Source of the DNA: Bacteroidaceae bacterium
GTDB taxonomy: Bacteria; Bacteroidota; Bacteroidia; Bacteroidales; Bacteroidaceae
NCBI GenBank assembly: GCA_017642425.1
Contig: JAGCPB010000044.1
Span: forward strand, 48,913-112,912
Reading direction: 5' to 3'
Length of the DNA: 64,000 bases
The position numbers and the translations under genes were made by a program. Under the pieces are notes generated by a model. That model was not told where the DNA came from. It saw only the letters and a list, made by a program, of their open reading frames with translations, and ran no database searches. Shown piece after piece: positions 51,563 through 60,724 of the stretch. Positions within the stretch are counted from its first letter, which is position 1. Each line of letters starts with the position of its first letter.

Positions 51563-52351
51563 ATGAAAATCACTATTATCGGCGCCGGGAACATGGGAGG
51601 CGCAATTGCCAGAGGCTTTGCCGCAAAGAAGGTTTTTGCCGCAAAGGATATTACTTGCTGTGACCGCAGCGATGCCACGCTTGAAAACCTTAAGAAAGAT
51701 GTACCCGCTATCGGCATATCTAAGGATAATGTAAGTGCCGTAAAGGGTGCTGACATAGTTCTGTTTGCCGTAAAGCCCTGGATATTGCCGGCTGCCGTAG
51801 AAGAGGTAAAGGCTGCATTGGATTACAAAAAGCAACTCATCATATCAATTGCCGCAGGTGTAGGCTTGGACAAACTAGCCGAAATCTTTGACAAGAAGGG
51901 AGAGAAGCCCCAGGTAGTTTACCTGATTCCCAACATCGCTGTTGAGGTAGGTGCAGGCGTATTCTTCTACTGCTCCAATACCGCCACCAAAAAGAACCTT
52001 GACCTGATCCAGAAACTCTTTGGCCAGGTTGGATTCGCCAAGCAGGTTGAAGAGAAACAGATGACTGCCGGAACCGCACTGGCATCTTGCGGCATAGCAT
52101 ACGTATTCCGTTACATCCGCGCCAACGTGGAGGGCGGCGTAGAGATGGGATTCTATCCCAAGGATGCACAGGAGATTGTCCTTGGCACAATCAAAGGCGC
52201 CGTAGAATTGCTGCTTGCGCACGGCTCACATCCTGAGCAAGAGGTTGACAAGGTCACCACCCCCGGTGGAATCACCATCAAGGGCCTGAACGCCATGGAG
52301 GAGGCCGGATTCACCAACGCAGTCATCAAAGGACTCAAGGCCGGTAAGTAA
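51563..52351 (+). CDS. proC: Pyrroline-5-carboxylate reductase
   Basis: A 262-residue ProC, last step of proline synthesis. Rossmann motif MKITIIGAGNMGGAIARGF, VLFAVKPWILP, and the C-terminal family signature around DKVTTPGGITIKGLNAMEE. The start at 51563 is fixed by the Rossmann motif; the open frame extends upstream through the tRNA only by chance. Its stop overlaps the next ATG by 1 bp. Confidence 0.95.
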   Translation: MKITIIGAGNMGGAIARGFAAKKVFAAKDITCCDRSDATLENLKKDVPAIGISKDNVSAVKGADIVLFAVKPWILPAAVEEVKAALDYKKQLIISIAAGVGLDKLAEIFDKKGEKPQVVYLIPNIAVEVGAGVFFYCSNTATKKNLDLIQKLFGQVGFAKQVEEKQMTAGTALASCGIAYVFRYIRANVEGGVEMGFYPKDAQEIVLGTIKGAVELLLAHGSHPEQEVDKVTTPGGITIKGLNAMEEAGFTNAVIKGLKAGK

Positions 52352-52932
52352 TGAAGCTTGTCTATTTTCACGGTTTCATGTCATCAGGGGCAAGCGGGAC
52401 GGTAGAGAGCCTGCGCCGCATGCTTCCTGAGTTGGAGGTTGTTGCCCCCGATATCCCCGTCGATCCCGCCGAGGCTCTGCCCTATCTCAAGCAATACGTG
52501 GCCGATGAACAGCCCGATATCATTGTAGGCACATCAATGGGAGCCATGTATGCCCAGCAGATGTATGGCTACAAGAAAATCTGCGTCAACCCGTCATTCA
52601 ACATGTCCACAATGTCAAAGGTAATGAAGGCCAACACCACCTATCCATTCCAGAACGGACGCAAGGACGGTGCCAAGTCTTTCAAGATCACGGGACAGAT
52701 CGTAAAGAACTTCAACATGATGGAGCGCCAGCAGTTCAAGGGCATCACCGATTTTGACCGCGAAAACACCTACGGCCTCTTCGGCAACAACGATACCACG
52801 GTCAACTGCTATGACCTGTTCAAGAAATACTACACCAAAGCCCAACGCTTTGAGGGCGAGCACCGCTTGAATGACAAATCGCTGCGTACCGCCGTCGTCC
52901 CGCTCATCAAGCAGATCCTCCAATTGGATTGA
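52351..52932 (+). CDS. YqiA/YcfP-family alpha/beta hydrolase (esterase)
   Basis: A 193-residue small hydrolase. KLVYFHGFMSSGASGTVES at the oxyanion end, nucleophile Ser in IVGTSMGAMYAQQ, and late FGNNDTTVNC (Asp) and FEGEHRLND (His) give a full triad. YqiA-type proteins are esterases with unknown natural substrate. Translationally joined to proC by a TAATG overlap. Its stop codon lies in the left arm of a large inverted repeat. Confidence 0.85.
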   Translation: MKLVYFHGFMSSGASGTVESLRRMLPELEVVAPDIPVDPAEALPYLKQYVADEQPDIIVGTSMGAMYAQQMYGYKKICVNPSFNMSTMSKVMKANTTYPFQNGRKDGAKSFKITGQIVKNFNMMERQQFKGITDFDRENTYGLFGNNDTTVNCYDLFKKYYTKAQRFEGEHRLNDKSLRTAVVPLIKQILQLD

Positions 52933-53117
52933 CATATAGGAAGCCCCTAGGGTATTAGGGAGTCTCGCACCCACGCGTGACCAGTGGGAGGGGCCCGCGA
53001 CCAAAAATATCTATTCTGGAACGCTGAACTTGTTCAGTAGTTTCGGAATAGATATTTTTTGTTGTGGGAGGGCATTCTCCCTAATACCCTAGGGGCTTCC
53101 TATATGTCAATCCAATT
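52922..53117. repeat. 196-bp element with 41-bp perfect inverted ends
   Basis: The arms at 52922-52962 and 53077-53117 are perfect reverse complements (core AAGCCCCTAGGGTATTAGGG). Inside is a second hairpin, AAAAATATCTATTC / GAATAGATATTTTT, with a third at its tip (CTGAAC-TT-GTTCAG). It lies between the convergent esterase and acyl-CoA synthetase genes and takes in the esterase stop codon. It could be a MITE-like element that now works as a two-way terminator. Confidence 0.8.
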
Positions 53118-53125
53118 CTGACTAA

Positions 53126-54811
53126 TTATTTATACAGACCGCGGCGGATGGAGCGCTTGGGGGTCTTTTCAAACTCCTCGGTGCGGATCTCAAGTTTAGC
53201 TACCTGAGAGTATCCCGGAAGCATCTCATTGATCTTCTTGCGGTCATCCTCCAGATGAGCCAGAACCTGCTGCTGATTCAGACCGGCAGACTTGCCTGCA
53301 TCATAATCGGGATAAACCAAAGCCACAAGCTTGCGGTCACGCTCAACGACCAGCACCTCGGATACCATCGGCAGGTTCATATACATATCCTCAATCTCCT
53401 CAGGATAGATGTTCTGACCCGAGGGACCAAGTATCATATTCTTGCTACGGCCTTTTATATAGATGTAACCCTGTTTGTCAATCGTACCCAGGTCACCGGT
53501 ATGGAACCAGCCCTCGGGGTCTATTACATCACGGGTGGCATTGGGATTCTTGTAGTAACCCAGCATCACGTTGTCACCGCGTACCAGAAGTTCGCCAATA
53601 TTACCAGGAGCGTCGCTGAATACCTCGACAGGGCAGCCGGGAACTGCAATACCGCATGAACCGGCCTTGTACTTTTCCCAATCAACGTATGAGATAAGCG
53701 GAGCGCACTCGGTGCTTCCGTAACCCACGGTGTAGGGGAAGTGAATCTTGCGCAGTATCTTCTCAACATCAGCGTTCAGAGCTGCACCGCCAACGATAAG
53801 GCAATCCATCTCACCGCCAAATGCATCGATGATCTTGGAGCGGATCTTGCCGCCTATTATGCGGTTGATGCCTGGGATAGCCATAAGTATCTTCATGGCG
53901 GGCTTCTCCATTACCGGCTGTATTTTCTGCTTGATTACCTTCTCAATTACCAGAGGTACGGTAATGATGAGCTTTGGTTTCTCCTCGGCGAATGCATCGA
54001 ACAGTATCTTGGGCGATGGCATCTTGCCCAGGTAGCAGATGCTTGCGCCCAGCAGCAACTCAAACATGAGCTGGAATGCCAGACCGAACATGTGAGCCAT
54101 AGGAAGGATAGAAACCACAGTCTCACCCTTGGTAAGAGGAAGCACACCGCAAGCGAACTTGAGGTTTACCAGCATGGCACGGTAAGGAACCATAACACCC
54201 TTGGGATCACCTGTGGTGCCCGATGTGTAGTTCAGTACAGCCAGGTCATTGGTATCCTTCTCGGCCTCATACTTGATGTCATCCCTGGTAAAGCCTTTGG
54301 GATACTTCTTGTCAAAGCACTCATCAAGAGTAGCCATAGCCTTGTCAAGTTCCTTTGAGCGGCTGAACTTTAGCGACATGTCGTTCATAAGAATCATACC
54401 CAGAATATCGGGCATCTCGGCAGGAACCATGCCGGTAAGGACTAAGTCACCTACCATAAGCAGCTTGGACTCGGAATGGTTGACCAGAGTATGAACGTTA
54501 GCCGGTTTAAAATCATTCAGGATAGGTACGGGAATTGCACCGTATGTATATACTCCAAAGAATGCTACGCCCCAAGCCAGGCAGTTCTTACCGCAAAGAG
54601 CAACCTTATCGCCCGGTTTGATGCCTGTGTTCTCAAGTAGAATATGTACGCGTGCTACGCGCTTGGCCAGCTCTGCGTAGGTTATTCTCTCTCCGCGGAA
54701 ATCAGAAAGGGCTTCATTGTCCCAATGACGGCGGAAACTGTCTTCATACATCTTGATGACGCTCGTGGCGTTCATGTCACAATCAGGAGTTCTGTAAATT
54801 AATCTTGCCAT
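53126..54811 (-). CDS. Long-chain fatty-acid--CoA ligase / acyl synthetase (AMP-binding)
   Basis: A 561-residue member of the adenylate-forming family. P-loop-like LNYTSGTTGDPKGVMV, YGSTECAPLIS, GWFHTGDLGTIDKQGYIYI and KGRSKNMI are all seen in order. It activates fatty acids with ATP and links them to CoA (or ACP). The end FEKTPKRSIRRGLYK holds the catalytic Lys region. Substrate chain length is not readable. It stands alone between two inverted-repeat features. Confidence 0.9.
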   Translation of the reverse strand: MARLIYRTPDCDMNATSVIKMYEDSFRRHWDNEALSDFRGERITYAELAKRVARVHILLENTGIKPGDKVALCGKNCLAWGVAFFGVYTYGAIPVPILNDFKPANVHTLVNHSESKLLMVGDLVLTGMVPAEMPDILGMILMNDMSLKFSRSKELDKAMATLDECFDKKYPKGFTRDDIKYEAEKDTNDLAVLNYTSGTTGDPKGVMVPYRAMLVNLKFACGVLPLTKGETVVSILPMAHMFGLAFQLMFELLLGASICYLGKMPSPKILFDAFAEEKPKLIITVPLVIEKVIKQKIQPVMEKPAMKILMAIPGINRIIGGKIRSKIIDAFGGEMDCLIVGGAALNADVEKILRKIHFPYTVGYGSTECAPLISYVDWEKYKAGSCGIAVPGCPVEVFSDAPGNIGELLVRGDNVMLGYYKNPNATRDVIDPEGWFHTGDLGTIDKQGYIYIKGRSKNMILGPSGQNIYPEEIEDMYMNLPMVSEVLVVERDRKLVALVYPDYDAGKSAGLNQQQVLAHLEDDRKKINEMLPGYSQVAKLEIRTEEFEKTPKRSIRRGLYK

Positions 54812-54899
54812 AATTATGTTTTTAATTCGGCCGCAAAGGTACTCTTATATGACTTAGGTGCATCATAAAAAACGGCGTTTGGGATGTCCGATACCAAGG

Positions 54900-54944
54900 A
54901 TGTGGCGAATTGCCGCCATTCTGTTCTGTGGCAATTCGCCACAT
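54900..54944. promoter_or_regulatory. 15-bp perfect dyad upstream of the LytTR regulator
   Basis: ATGTGGCGAATTGCC (54900-54914) and its reverse complement (54930-54944) are separated by 15 bp, about 60-105 bp before the regulator ATG. The spacing of half-site centres (30 bp) would suit a dimeric regulator on one DNA face; a terminator or repeat of the divergent region is also possible. Confidence 0.4.
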
Positions 54945-55005
54945 TCCCCGATTTGGGTGTTATTACAAAAAACCTTATCTTCGCAGTACCAAACAATTAC
55001 ACTGT

Positions 55006-55821
55006 ATGAACAAATTACCAGACTATATGTTCACCCGGAAATTCCTTTTCCAGACGGTATTGTTCATTGTCGTATTCTCAATTCTGTTCATCCAGCTATA
55101 CTCGCCGTTCTCATCGACCTACTGGTTCACTATCAGTGAAAGTTACAAACTGGTTGGTACGGTTACAATGTATGCATTCTCTGTTCTTTTTCTGATCTCG
55201 AGTAAAATACTTCTGATGGACCTTAACCGCCGTCACGGCGTAGGGGGATGGGGGCTGGTTCTGTATTCCATTGCCGAATCATTCGTAGTTTCTCTCATAT
55301 ACATGGCCATAACCCTTCTGGTCAAACAAGACAATGTTACCCTGAAGGAGCTCTTTCCAAAAGCATTTTTCTGCATATTCCTGATACTGGTCATTCCATA
55401 CATAATAGCCTATCTGTACGGGTACGCACACGGATTAAGGGTTCAGTCCGGCAGCAGTCCTTCCAGGCCAAACGGAGCACTTATAGTCTCAATCCATGAC
55501 AACAAGGGAAACATAAAGCTGACACTAAGGATAATGGATATCCTCTACGCCGTATCCGAGGACAACTATGTAAAGGTTTTTTATGAACAGGACGGAGTGG
55601 TCAAGAATTCAATGATCCGCACCACCGCCAAGAACATTGAGGATGACCTTGAGGGGCAGATAACCCGATGCCACCGCTCATACCTTATAAATATAGCCAA
55701 GGTCAAGTTCTTCAACAACGACCGTGACAATCTCTACGTCATCCTGGACCAGGAGGGCATTAACCCGATCCCGGTTTCAAGATCATACCGCGATTCCATC
55801 GCTGCATTACTTTCCAAGTGA
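55006..55821 (+). CDS. Membrane-bound LytTR-family transcriptional regulator
   Basis: A 271-residue protein with four membrane segments (~10-35, ~45-68, ~85-110, ~120-145), then a LytTR DNA-binding domain at ~175-271 (DILYAVSEDNYVKVFYE; RCHRSYLINIAKVKFF; IPVSRSYRDSI). Such one-component regulators are common in Bacteroidota; the signal and targets are unknown. The start is the ATG at 55006 (MNKLPDYMFTRKF); an upstream open frame crosses the promoter region. Confidence 0.87.
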   Translation: MNKLPDYMFTRKFLFQTVLFIVVFSILFIQLYSPFSSTYWFTISESYKLVGTVTMYAFSVLFLISSKILLMDLNRRHGVGGWGLVLYSIAESFVVSLIYMAITLLVKQDNVTLKELFPKAFFCIFLILVIPYIIAYLYGYAHGLRVQSGSSPSRPNGALIVSIHDNKGNIKLTLRIMDILYAVSEDNYVKVFYEQDGVVKNSMIRTTAKNIEDDLEGQITRCHRSYLINIAKVKFFNNDRDNLYVILDQEGINPIPVSRSYRDSIAALLSK

Positions 55822-56202
55822 ACAAAAAAAAATGAATTCACTCGCGTGAACTCAATTTTTTCAATTTCCTCCGCTGGGACCTTTTCCCATTGGAGTGAGC
55901 CTTGCAATTTTCACAAATTCTCGGGCCCGAACCTAATTACTAACCTAATTACTAACCAATTAATGCTTATGAGAATTATCCTTTGTTTTCGACCGCAAAG
56001 GTCGGTACTTTTTTCTTATGTTGTTGCTTAAAATATCTAAACACAAATGAAACAAAGTTAACCATAATACGAGTATTAAATCATTGATTAGCAATTATTT
56101 ATATAATATCATTAGACCTTTAGTCCAAATCTTTTATACAAAGGAGACTGGAAATACCAATCGGCATTCCAGTCTGACCTGCGGAAATTCATTCAAATTA
56201 AA
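55822..56202. other. 381-bp intergenic region with tandem 12-mers and a hairpin
   Basis: No convincing gene. It contains two tandem copies of CCTAATTACTAA (about 55932-55955), a small hairpin CGACCGCAAAGGTCG (about 55989) and AT-rich DNA to 56140. AGACTGGAAAT / ATTCCAGTCT (about 56145-56175) can form the terminator of the minus-strand esterase gene. Confidence 0.5.
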
Positions 56203-57072
56203 TCAATTTTTAGGAGTGATGCCCATAAGTTCCAGCATCTTGTTTGCATAACGCCTACCCATCTCACGGTAACCGGCTGCATCAAAATGCAGATGATCGA
56301 ATCCGGTTGTAGCACCGGCCGATGAGATAACGTATGAGTTCGGGAGAGTTTCCGGCAGTTTGGCAATTATCTCATTCATGCTGGCGCTGCGGCCCTGGAC
56401 ATCGGCATTCACCACCTCACCTGCAAGCAGAGGAGTTTTCTTGGGATCCAGGCCCAGATCCTCTATCAGACAATCATATACGTACTTAACCTTCTCGGGC
56501 CAATCCTCCTCATCAATGTTTGACTCACCCTGATGCATAAGGAATCCCTTGATGACACCGGCCTTCTGAGCCTCCTTGGCACAATCCAGCAGGCGCTGAT
56601 AGCAGTTGTTGTCATAGGGAGCTATCCAGTTCTTCATCCACATGGCGGCATTGTCACCATATTCCTGGGCACGATCCTTCATGAATGCCTCTATCTTGCA
56701 GCCGCCTACAGCCACCATGACAACGCCCACGCGTATCTTCTCAGGCAGGTTATCTACCATTGTACGGCCAAAATAATCAACCGGAGTAAGATTAGTAGTC
56801 TCACGACAGAGAGGAGGAACAGCAGTGTACCACTCATACATCTTACGCCCCATCTTAGGGAAATCAACGGCAGCCATCATCTGCCAACGGTCGCTTATAC
56901 CCTCACGGTCCTGATCCTCAATACGGGCATTACCCTCCATATTGGACTGACCGAAAGCCAGGTAAATGTAAAAGTTCTTGTCAGGTTTCTGTTTTTTTGA
57001 CTGCGTTCCGTTCTGTGAACCACATGCCACTGTTGCAAGCACGGCAACTGCAATGAATAATTTCTTAAGCAT
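56203..57072 (-). CDS. Carbohydrate acetylesterase lipoprotein (SASA / CE6-like)
   Basis: A 289-residue lipoprotein (VLATVAC, Cys17). IYLAFGQSNMEGNARI holds the nucleophile Ser, VAVGGCKIEAFMKDRA and LMHQGESNIDEEDWPEK are the middle blocks, and DHLHFDAAGYREMGRR the Asp/His pair. Such enzymes remove acetyl groups from xylan or sialic acids. It stands alone; the nearby GH43-like gene suggests plant polysaccharide as the more likely substrate (inference). Confidence 0.85.
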   Translation of the reverse strand: MLKKLFIAVAVLATVACGSQNGTQSKKQKPDKNFYIYLAFGQSNMEGNARIEDQDREGISDRWQMMAAVDFPKMGRKMYEWYTAVPPLCRETTNLTPVDYFGRTMVDNLPEKIRVGVVMVAVGGCKIEAFMKDRAQEYGDNAAMWMKNWIAPYDNNCYQRLLDCAKEAQKAGVIKGFLMHQGESNIDEEDWPEKVKYVYDCLIEDLGLDPKKTPLLAGEVVNADVQGRSASMNEIIAKLPETLPNSYVISSAGATTGFDHLHFDAAGYREMGRRYANKMLELMGITPKN

Positions 57073-57157
57073 ATAGTTAAATTTATGATTGAATGCTATT
57101 TTGGACTATGCAAAAATAAAGCAAAAATCTATGGCATTTGTCATTGCTGCAAAAAAA

Positions 57158-57184
57158 ATGCAGAGCCCAAAATGAGCTCTGCAT
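57158..57184 (-). terminator. Terminator of the OmpA-family gene
   Basis: ATGCAGAGC (57158-57166) pairs with GCTCTGCAT (57176-57184); on the minus strand it is followed by eight T. Confidence 0.85.
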
Positions 57185-57203
57185 TTAAACTGTGAATCAA
57201 CAA

Positions 57204-57893
57204 TCAATTTGCAGCCTCGACAGCCTCCTTGATCATTTCCTCATTAGCGGTGATGTAAATCTCAACGCGACGGTTCTGGGCACGACCCTCCTCGGTATCG
57301 TTGCTGGCAACCGGCATAGTGAATGACATACCCTTGGTGATGAGACGGTCCTTGCTCATGCCGCACTTCTTAAGGTAATCGGCAACAGCATCAGCGCGCT
57401 TTGTTGAAACCTTAAGGTTAGCCTCCTCTGAGCCTACATTGTCGGTATGGCCATAGACAGTGATGTCTGTCATCTCCATATCCTTCATTGTCTCGGCAAA
57501 TTTTGCCAGAGTCTCCTTGGATTCATCGCTCAGTTTTGAACTGTTGAAACCAAACAGGATACCGCTGTCAAATGTAACCTTGATACCCTCAAGACCGTTC
57601 ACATCCTCAATAGTCTCAACCTTGGCTGCCTCAAGAGCTGCAAGCTCCTCAGCCTTCTTGTCCATACGGTTGCCAATGATGGCACCAGCGCCACCGCCTA
57701 CGCCTGCACCGATAGCAGCACCGATAGCAGCGCTTTCAGCATCGCCGCCCAGAAGAACACCGATACCTGCACCGATAGCAGCACCTGCACCGCCGCCAAT
57801 CAGACCGCCCTTAGCAGTCTTTGACCATGATGAACAACCTGCGACTGAGAAAACCAGTGTTGCAGCAAGTAAAATAGAAAGAACTTTTTTCAT
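57204..57893 (-). CDS. OmpA-family lipoprotein with glycine-zipper
   Basis: A 229-residue lipoprotein (FSVAGC, Cys20). Residues ~28-80 are a glycine-zipper (GGLIGGGAGAAIGAGIGVLL and a second block), which inserts in or near membranes. Residues ~115-225 form an OmpA peptidoglycan-binding domain (DITVYGHTDNVGSEEANLKV; RADAVADYL; AQNRRVEIYI). It likely ties the outer membrane to the wall. I start at the ATG at 57893 because it gives the lipoprotein signal; the frame stays open upstream without support. Confidence 0.9.
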   Translation of the reverse strand: MKKVLSILLAATLVFSVAGCSSWSKTAKGGLIGGGAGAAIGAGIGVLLGGDAESAAIGAAIGAGVGGGAGAIIGNRMDKKAEELAALEAAKVETIEDVNGLEGIKVTFDSGILFGFNSSKLSDESKETLAKFAETMKDMEMTDITVYGHTDNVGSEEANLKVSTKRADAVADYLKKCGMSKDRLITKGMSFTMPVASNDTEEGRAQNRRVEIYITANEEMIKEAVEAAN

Positions 57894-58052
57894 ATTAGTT
57901 AGTTTGTTTAGAGTTAATAGTCCTTGTATTCTGAGATGCAAATTTATGTTTATTTTTGATAAAGCATCATTATCAAGCCTTTTTTTTATAAGTTTGCAGA
58001 CAAGATTATCCATTTTGTTCAGGAACATAACAACAAACAAATAAATGCATAA

Positions 58053-59258
58053 ATGAAAACAAGTCATTTCCTTTTTGCGGCAGCTGTAATTCCCATGCTC
58101 GCCGTTTCATGCAAGGGCAAGCAGGATTCAGGCACATGCCAGGACTGCGAAAACAGAGACAACATCATTGTAAGCGTTCCGCGCGGTGAGCAGGCTCCTC
58201 CTGCAAATCCCGGACAGCGCAATTTTGGAGGTATGATGGGTGGATTTACGGCTCGTCCGCGCCCTCAGGGACAGGGACAAGGCCAGGCCGCACAGCGTCC
58301 GGCCCAGATGCCCACGATGCAGCGCCCCACTCCTCAGGTTCGTACAGTATCACTTAAGGAACTTTCCATGAGTGACCCGTTCATCTATCCGGATCCCGAG
58401 ACCAAGACATACTGGCTCACCGGCACCGGAGGTTCACTCTACAAGAGCACCGACCTGGAGATGTGGACCGGTCCCTACAACGTGATCGATATCTCAGGAA
58501 CCTGGATGCAGGGACAGTTCGTTGCTGCAGCCGAGATTCACAAGTTCGGCGACAAGTTCTACTATGCAGGAACCTGGAACAACCACGGAGTCTGCATCGA
58601 GCAGGTTCCCCGCCGTTACAACGTACCTCTGAACCAGACTCAGCTGCTGGTATCGGACAAGGTCGATGGCCCCTATCTGCCTCTTGTCAAGGATTCACTG
58701 TTCTGTCTGGGACCCACAACCTGGGATATCATTGACGGAACTCTTTACGAGGAGAACGATACAGTTTACATGGTATTCGTACACGAGTGGACTCAGCTCA
58801 TTGACGGAACAATGGCTTACATGCCTCTGTCAAAGGATCTGACCCATCGTCTGGCCGAGCCCACCACCATCTTCCGCGCATCGGAGGCTGCATGGTCCAA
58901 GGAGATGAACTCAATCGGTGAGGCCACATTCGGCATGAAGATGCCGGGTTGGGTAACCGATGGCCCGCAGATGTTCCGTACCGAGACCGGTCGTCTGGGT
59001 ATGCTCTGGTCAAGTTGGGGCGAGAACCGTTACGCAAACGGTATTGCATGGTCCACCAGCGGCAGCATCAAGGGCCCGTGGATCCAGGAGGAGAAGGCAT
59101 TCAAGGGTGACAACTCAGGTCACGGCATGCTGTTCACGTCATTCGAGGGCCAGTTGCTCTACTCAGTTCACCACGACGGCGGTACAGGCCGCAAGCCCGA
59201 AATCTGGACTGTCGATGCATCGGGTGACAACCTGATTCTGGGCAAGAGGATACATTAA
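58053..59258 (+). CDS. GH43-like glycoside hydrolase lipoprotein
   Basis: A 401-residue lipoprotein (MLAVSC, Cys20) with a Pro/Gln/Gly-rich linker (~45-95) and a five-bladed beta-propeller of the GH43/GH32 type. SMSDPFIYPDPETKTYWLTG holds the general base Asp; TTWDIIDGTLYEENDTVYMVF the second Asp; VTDGPQMFRTETGRLGMLWS the block that in typical GH43 begins EGP, here DGP. Many Bacteroidota relatives also have TDGP, so the acid may lie elsewhere. The likely substrates are arabinan or xylan side chains; this is family inference. Confidence 0.8.
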   Translation: MKTSHFLFAAAVIPMLAVSCKGKQDSGTCQDCENRDNIIVSVPRGEQAPPANPGQRNFGGMMGGFTARPRPQGQGQGQAAQRPAQMPTMQRPTPQVRTVSLKELSMSDPFIYPDPETKTYWLTGTGGSLYKSTDLEMWTGPYNVIDISGTWMQGQFVAAAEIHKFGDKFYYAGTWNNHGVCIEQVPRRYNVPLNQTQLLVSDKVDGPYLPLVKDSLFCLGPTTWDIIDGTLYEENDTVYMVFVHEWTQLIDGTMAYMPLSKDLTHRLAEPTTIFRASEAAWSKEMNSIGEATFGMKMPGWVTDGPQMFRTETGRLGMLWSSWGENRYANGIAWSTSGSIKGPWIQEEKAFKGDNSGHGMLFTSFEGQLLYSVHHDGGTGRKPEIWTVDASGDNLILGKRIH

Positions 59259-59449
59259 GAATCAGTTTTGATTTGTTCCGTGAAATTTATTATGGACTAT
59301 TTTTTTCTCTGGTTTCACCGATTTGAGGGAATAATGGAGGTTCCATTATGACCGAGAAGCGATGGAAGCAGAGGGGAAAAGAGGCCGTAAGAAATTCATG
59401 GAAACAAATAAAAACAGATTCTACATACCTCTTATAATAAAATAATACG

Positions 59450-59489
59450 CAAACCGTGGGTGTTAAGCCCGCGGTTTGTTGTATTTTTG
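59450..59489 (+). promoter_or_regulatory. Hairpin followed by -7 box ahead of the aminotransferase
   Basis: CAAACCGTGGG / CCCGCGGTTTG (59450-59478) can form a terminator-like stem; TATTTTTG (59482-59489) directly after fits the -7 consensus, 36 bp before the ATG. The stem may end transcripts from the GH43-like gene while the box starts the next operon. Confidence 0.55.
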
Positions 59490-59524
59490 CACATTATTAC
59501 AGCAAACAGAACATATTCAGTACA

Positions 59525-60724
59525 ATGAAAATCTCAAACCGCGCTGAAGTCATGCCCAGTTCGCCCATACGCAAACTGTCTGGCATAGCACAGAAAATCG
59601 AGGCCGAAGGCATCAAGGTCTATCATCTTAACATCGGTCAGCCCGACCTGCCCACACCGCAGATCGGCCTTGACACCCTTAAGAAGATTGACCGCAATGT
59701 GCTGGAGTACACCCCCTCACAGGGATTCCTGAGCCTCCGCAAGAAACTGTGCGACTATTACGAGCAGTATCAGATCAAGTTTGAACCCGATGACATCATC
59801 GTAACAAGCGGAGGTAGTGAGGCGGTTCTGTTTGCGTTTATGACTTGCCTTAACCCTGGTGATGAGATTATTGTTCCGGAGCCTGCCTACGCCAACTACA
59901 TGGCATTCGCAGTATCAGCCGGCGCCGTAATCAAGCCCATCGTATCAACAATTGAGGACGGATTCGCTCTGCCCCCGGTCGAGAAGTTCGAGGAACTTAT
60001 CACCGAGCGCACCAAGGGTATCCTTATCTGCAACCCCAACAACCCCACGGGTTATCTCTACACCCGCAAGGAGATGCTTCAGCTGCGTGACCTGGTCAAG
60101 AAATATGACCTGTACCTCTTCTCGGATGAGGTTTACCGCGAATTCATCTATACAGGCTCACCTTATATATCAGCATGCCACCTTGAAGGCATAGAGAACA
60201 ACGTTATTCTGATTGACTCTGTCTCAAAGCGTTATTCAGAGTGCGGAATCCGCATCGGCGCCATAGCCACCAAGAACCAGGATGTGCGCAATGCCGTGAT
60301 GAAATTCTGCCAGGCCCGTCTATGCCCGCCACTTATAGGTCAGATGATAGCCGAGGCCTCAATATCAGCCCCCCGTGAGTATATGACAAACACTTATGAG
60401 GAGTTCATCACCCGCCGTAAGTATCTGATAGACGGACTGAACAAGATACCTGGAGTGTATTCACCCATCCCCATGGGCGCCTTCTACACCACAGCCAAAC
60501 TGCCAATCGATGACTGCGAGAAATTCTGCAAATGGTGTCTGACTGATTTCCGCCGAGACGGCAAGACCATCATGATGGCTCCCGGCACAGGTTTCTACTC
60601 CGATCCGCAGTATGGCCGCGATCAGGTTCGTCTGGCTTACGTGCTCAACATTGAGGACCTTAAGGAGGCTCTCAAGCTTTTGGCCGAGGCATTGGAAGAA
60701 TACAACAACCTGCCCAAGAAATAA
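59525..60724 (+). CDS. Class I PLP-dependent aminotransferase (aspartate aminotransferase-like)
   Basis: A 399-residue fold-type I enzyme. HLNIGQPDLPTPQ, TSGGSEAVLFAFM, CNPNNPTGYLYTRKE, LFSDEVYREFIY and the PLP lysine in SVSKRYSECGIRIG, then MAPGTGFYSDPQYG with the carboxylate-binding Arg nearby (DQVRLAY). It probably transfers amino groups between aspartate or another amino acid and 2-oxoglutarate. I start at the ATG at 59525 (MKISNRAEVMPSS). Its stop overlaps the next ATG by 1 bp. Confidence 0.92.
   Translation: MKISNRAEVMPSSPIRKLSGIAQKIEAEGIKVYHLNIGQPDLPTPQIGLDTLKKIDRNVLEYTPSQGFLSLRKKLCDYYEQYQIKFEPDDIIVTSGGSEAVLFAFMTCLNPGDEIIVPEPAYANYMAFAVSAGAVIKPIVSTIEDGFALPPVEKFEELITERTKGILICNPNNPTGYLYTRKEMLQLRDLVKKYDLYLFSDEVYREFIYTGSPYISACHLEGIENNVILIDSVSKRYSECGIRIGAIATKNQDVRNAVMKFCQARLCPPLIGQMIAEASISAPREYMTNTYEEFITRRKYLIDGLNKIPGVYSPIPMGAFYTTAKLPIDDCEKFCKWCLTDFRRDGKTIMMAPGTGFYSDPQYGRDQVRLAYVLNIEDLKEALKLLAEALEEYNNLPKK

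Noticed and set aside
55846-56031. 61-codon open frame downstream of the LytTR gene
   Set aside because: It spans tandem repeats and a hairpin and has no recognisable protein features.
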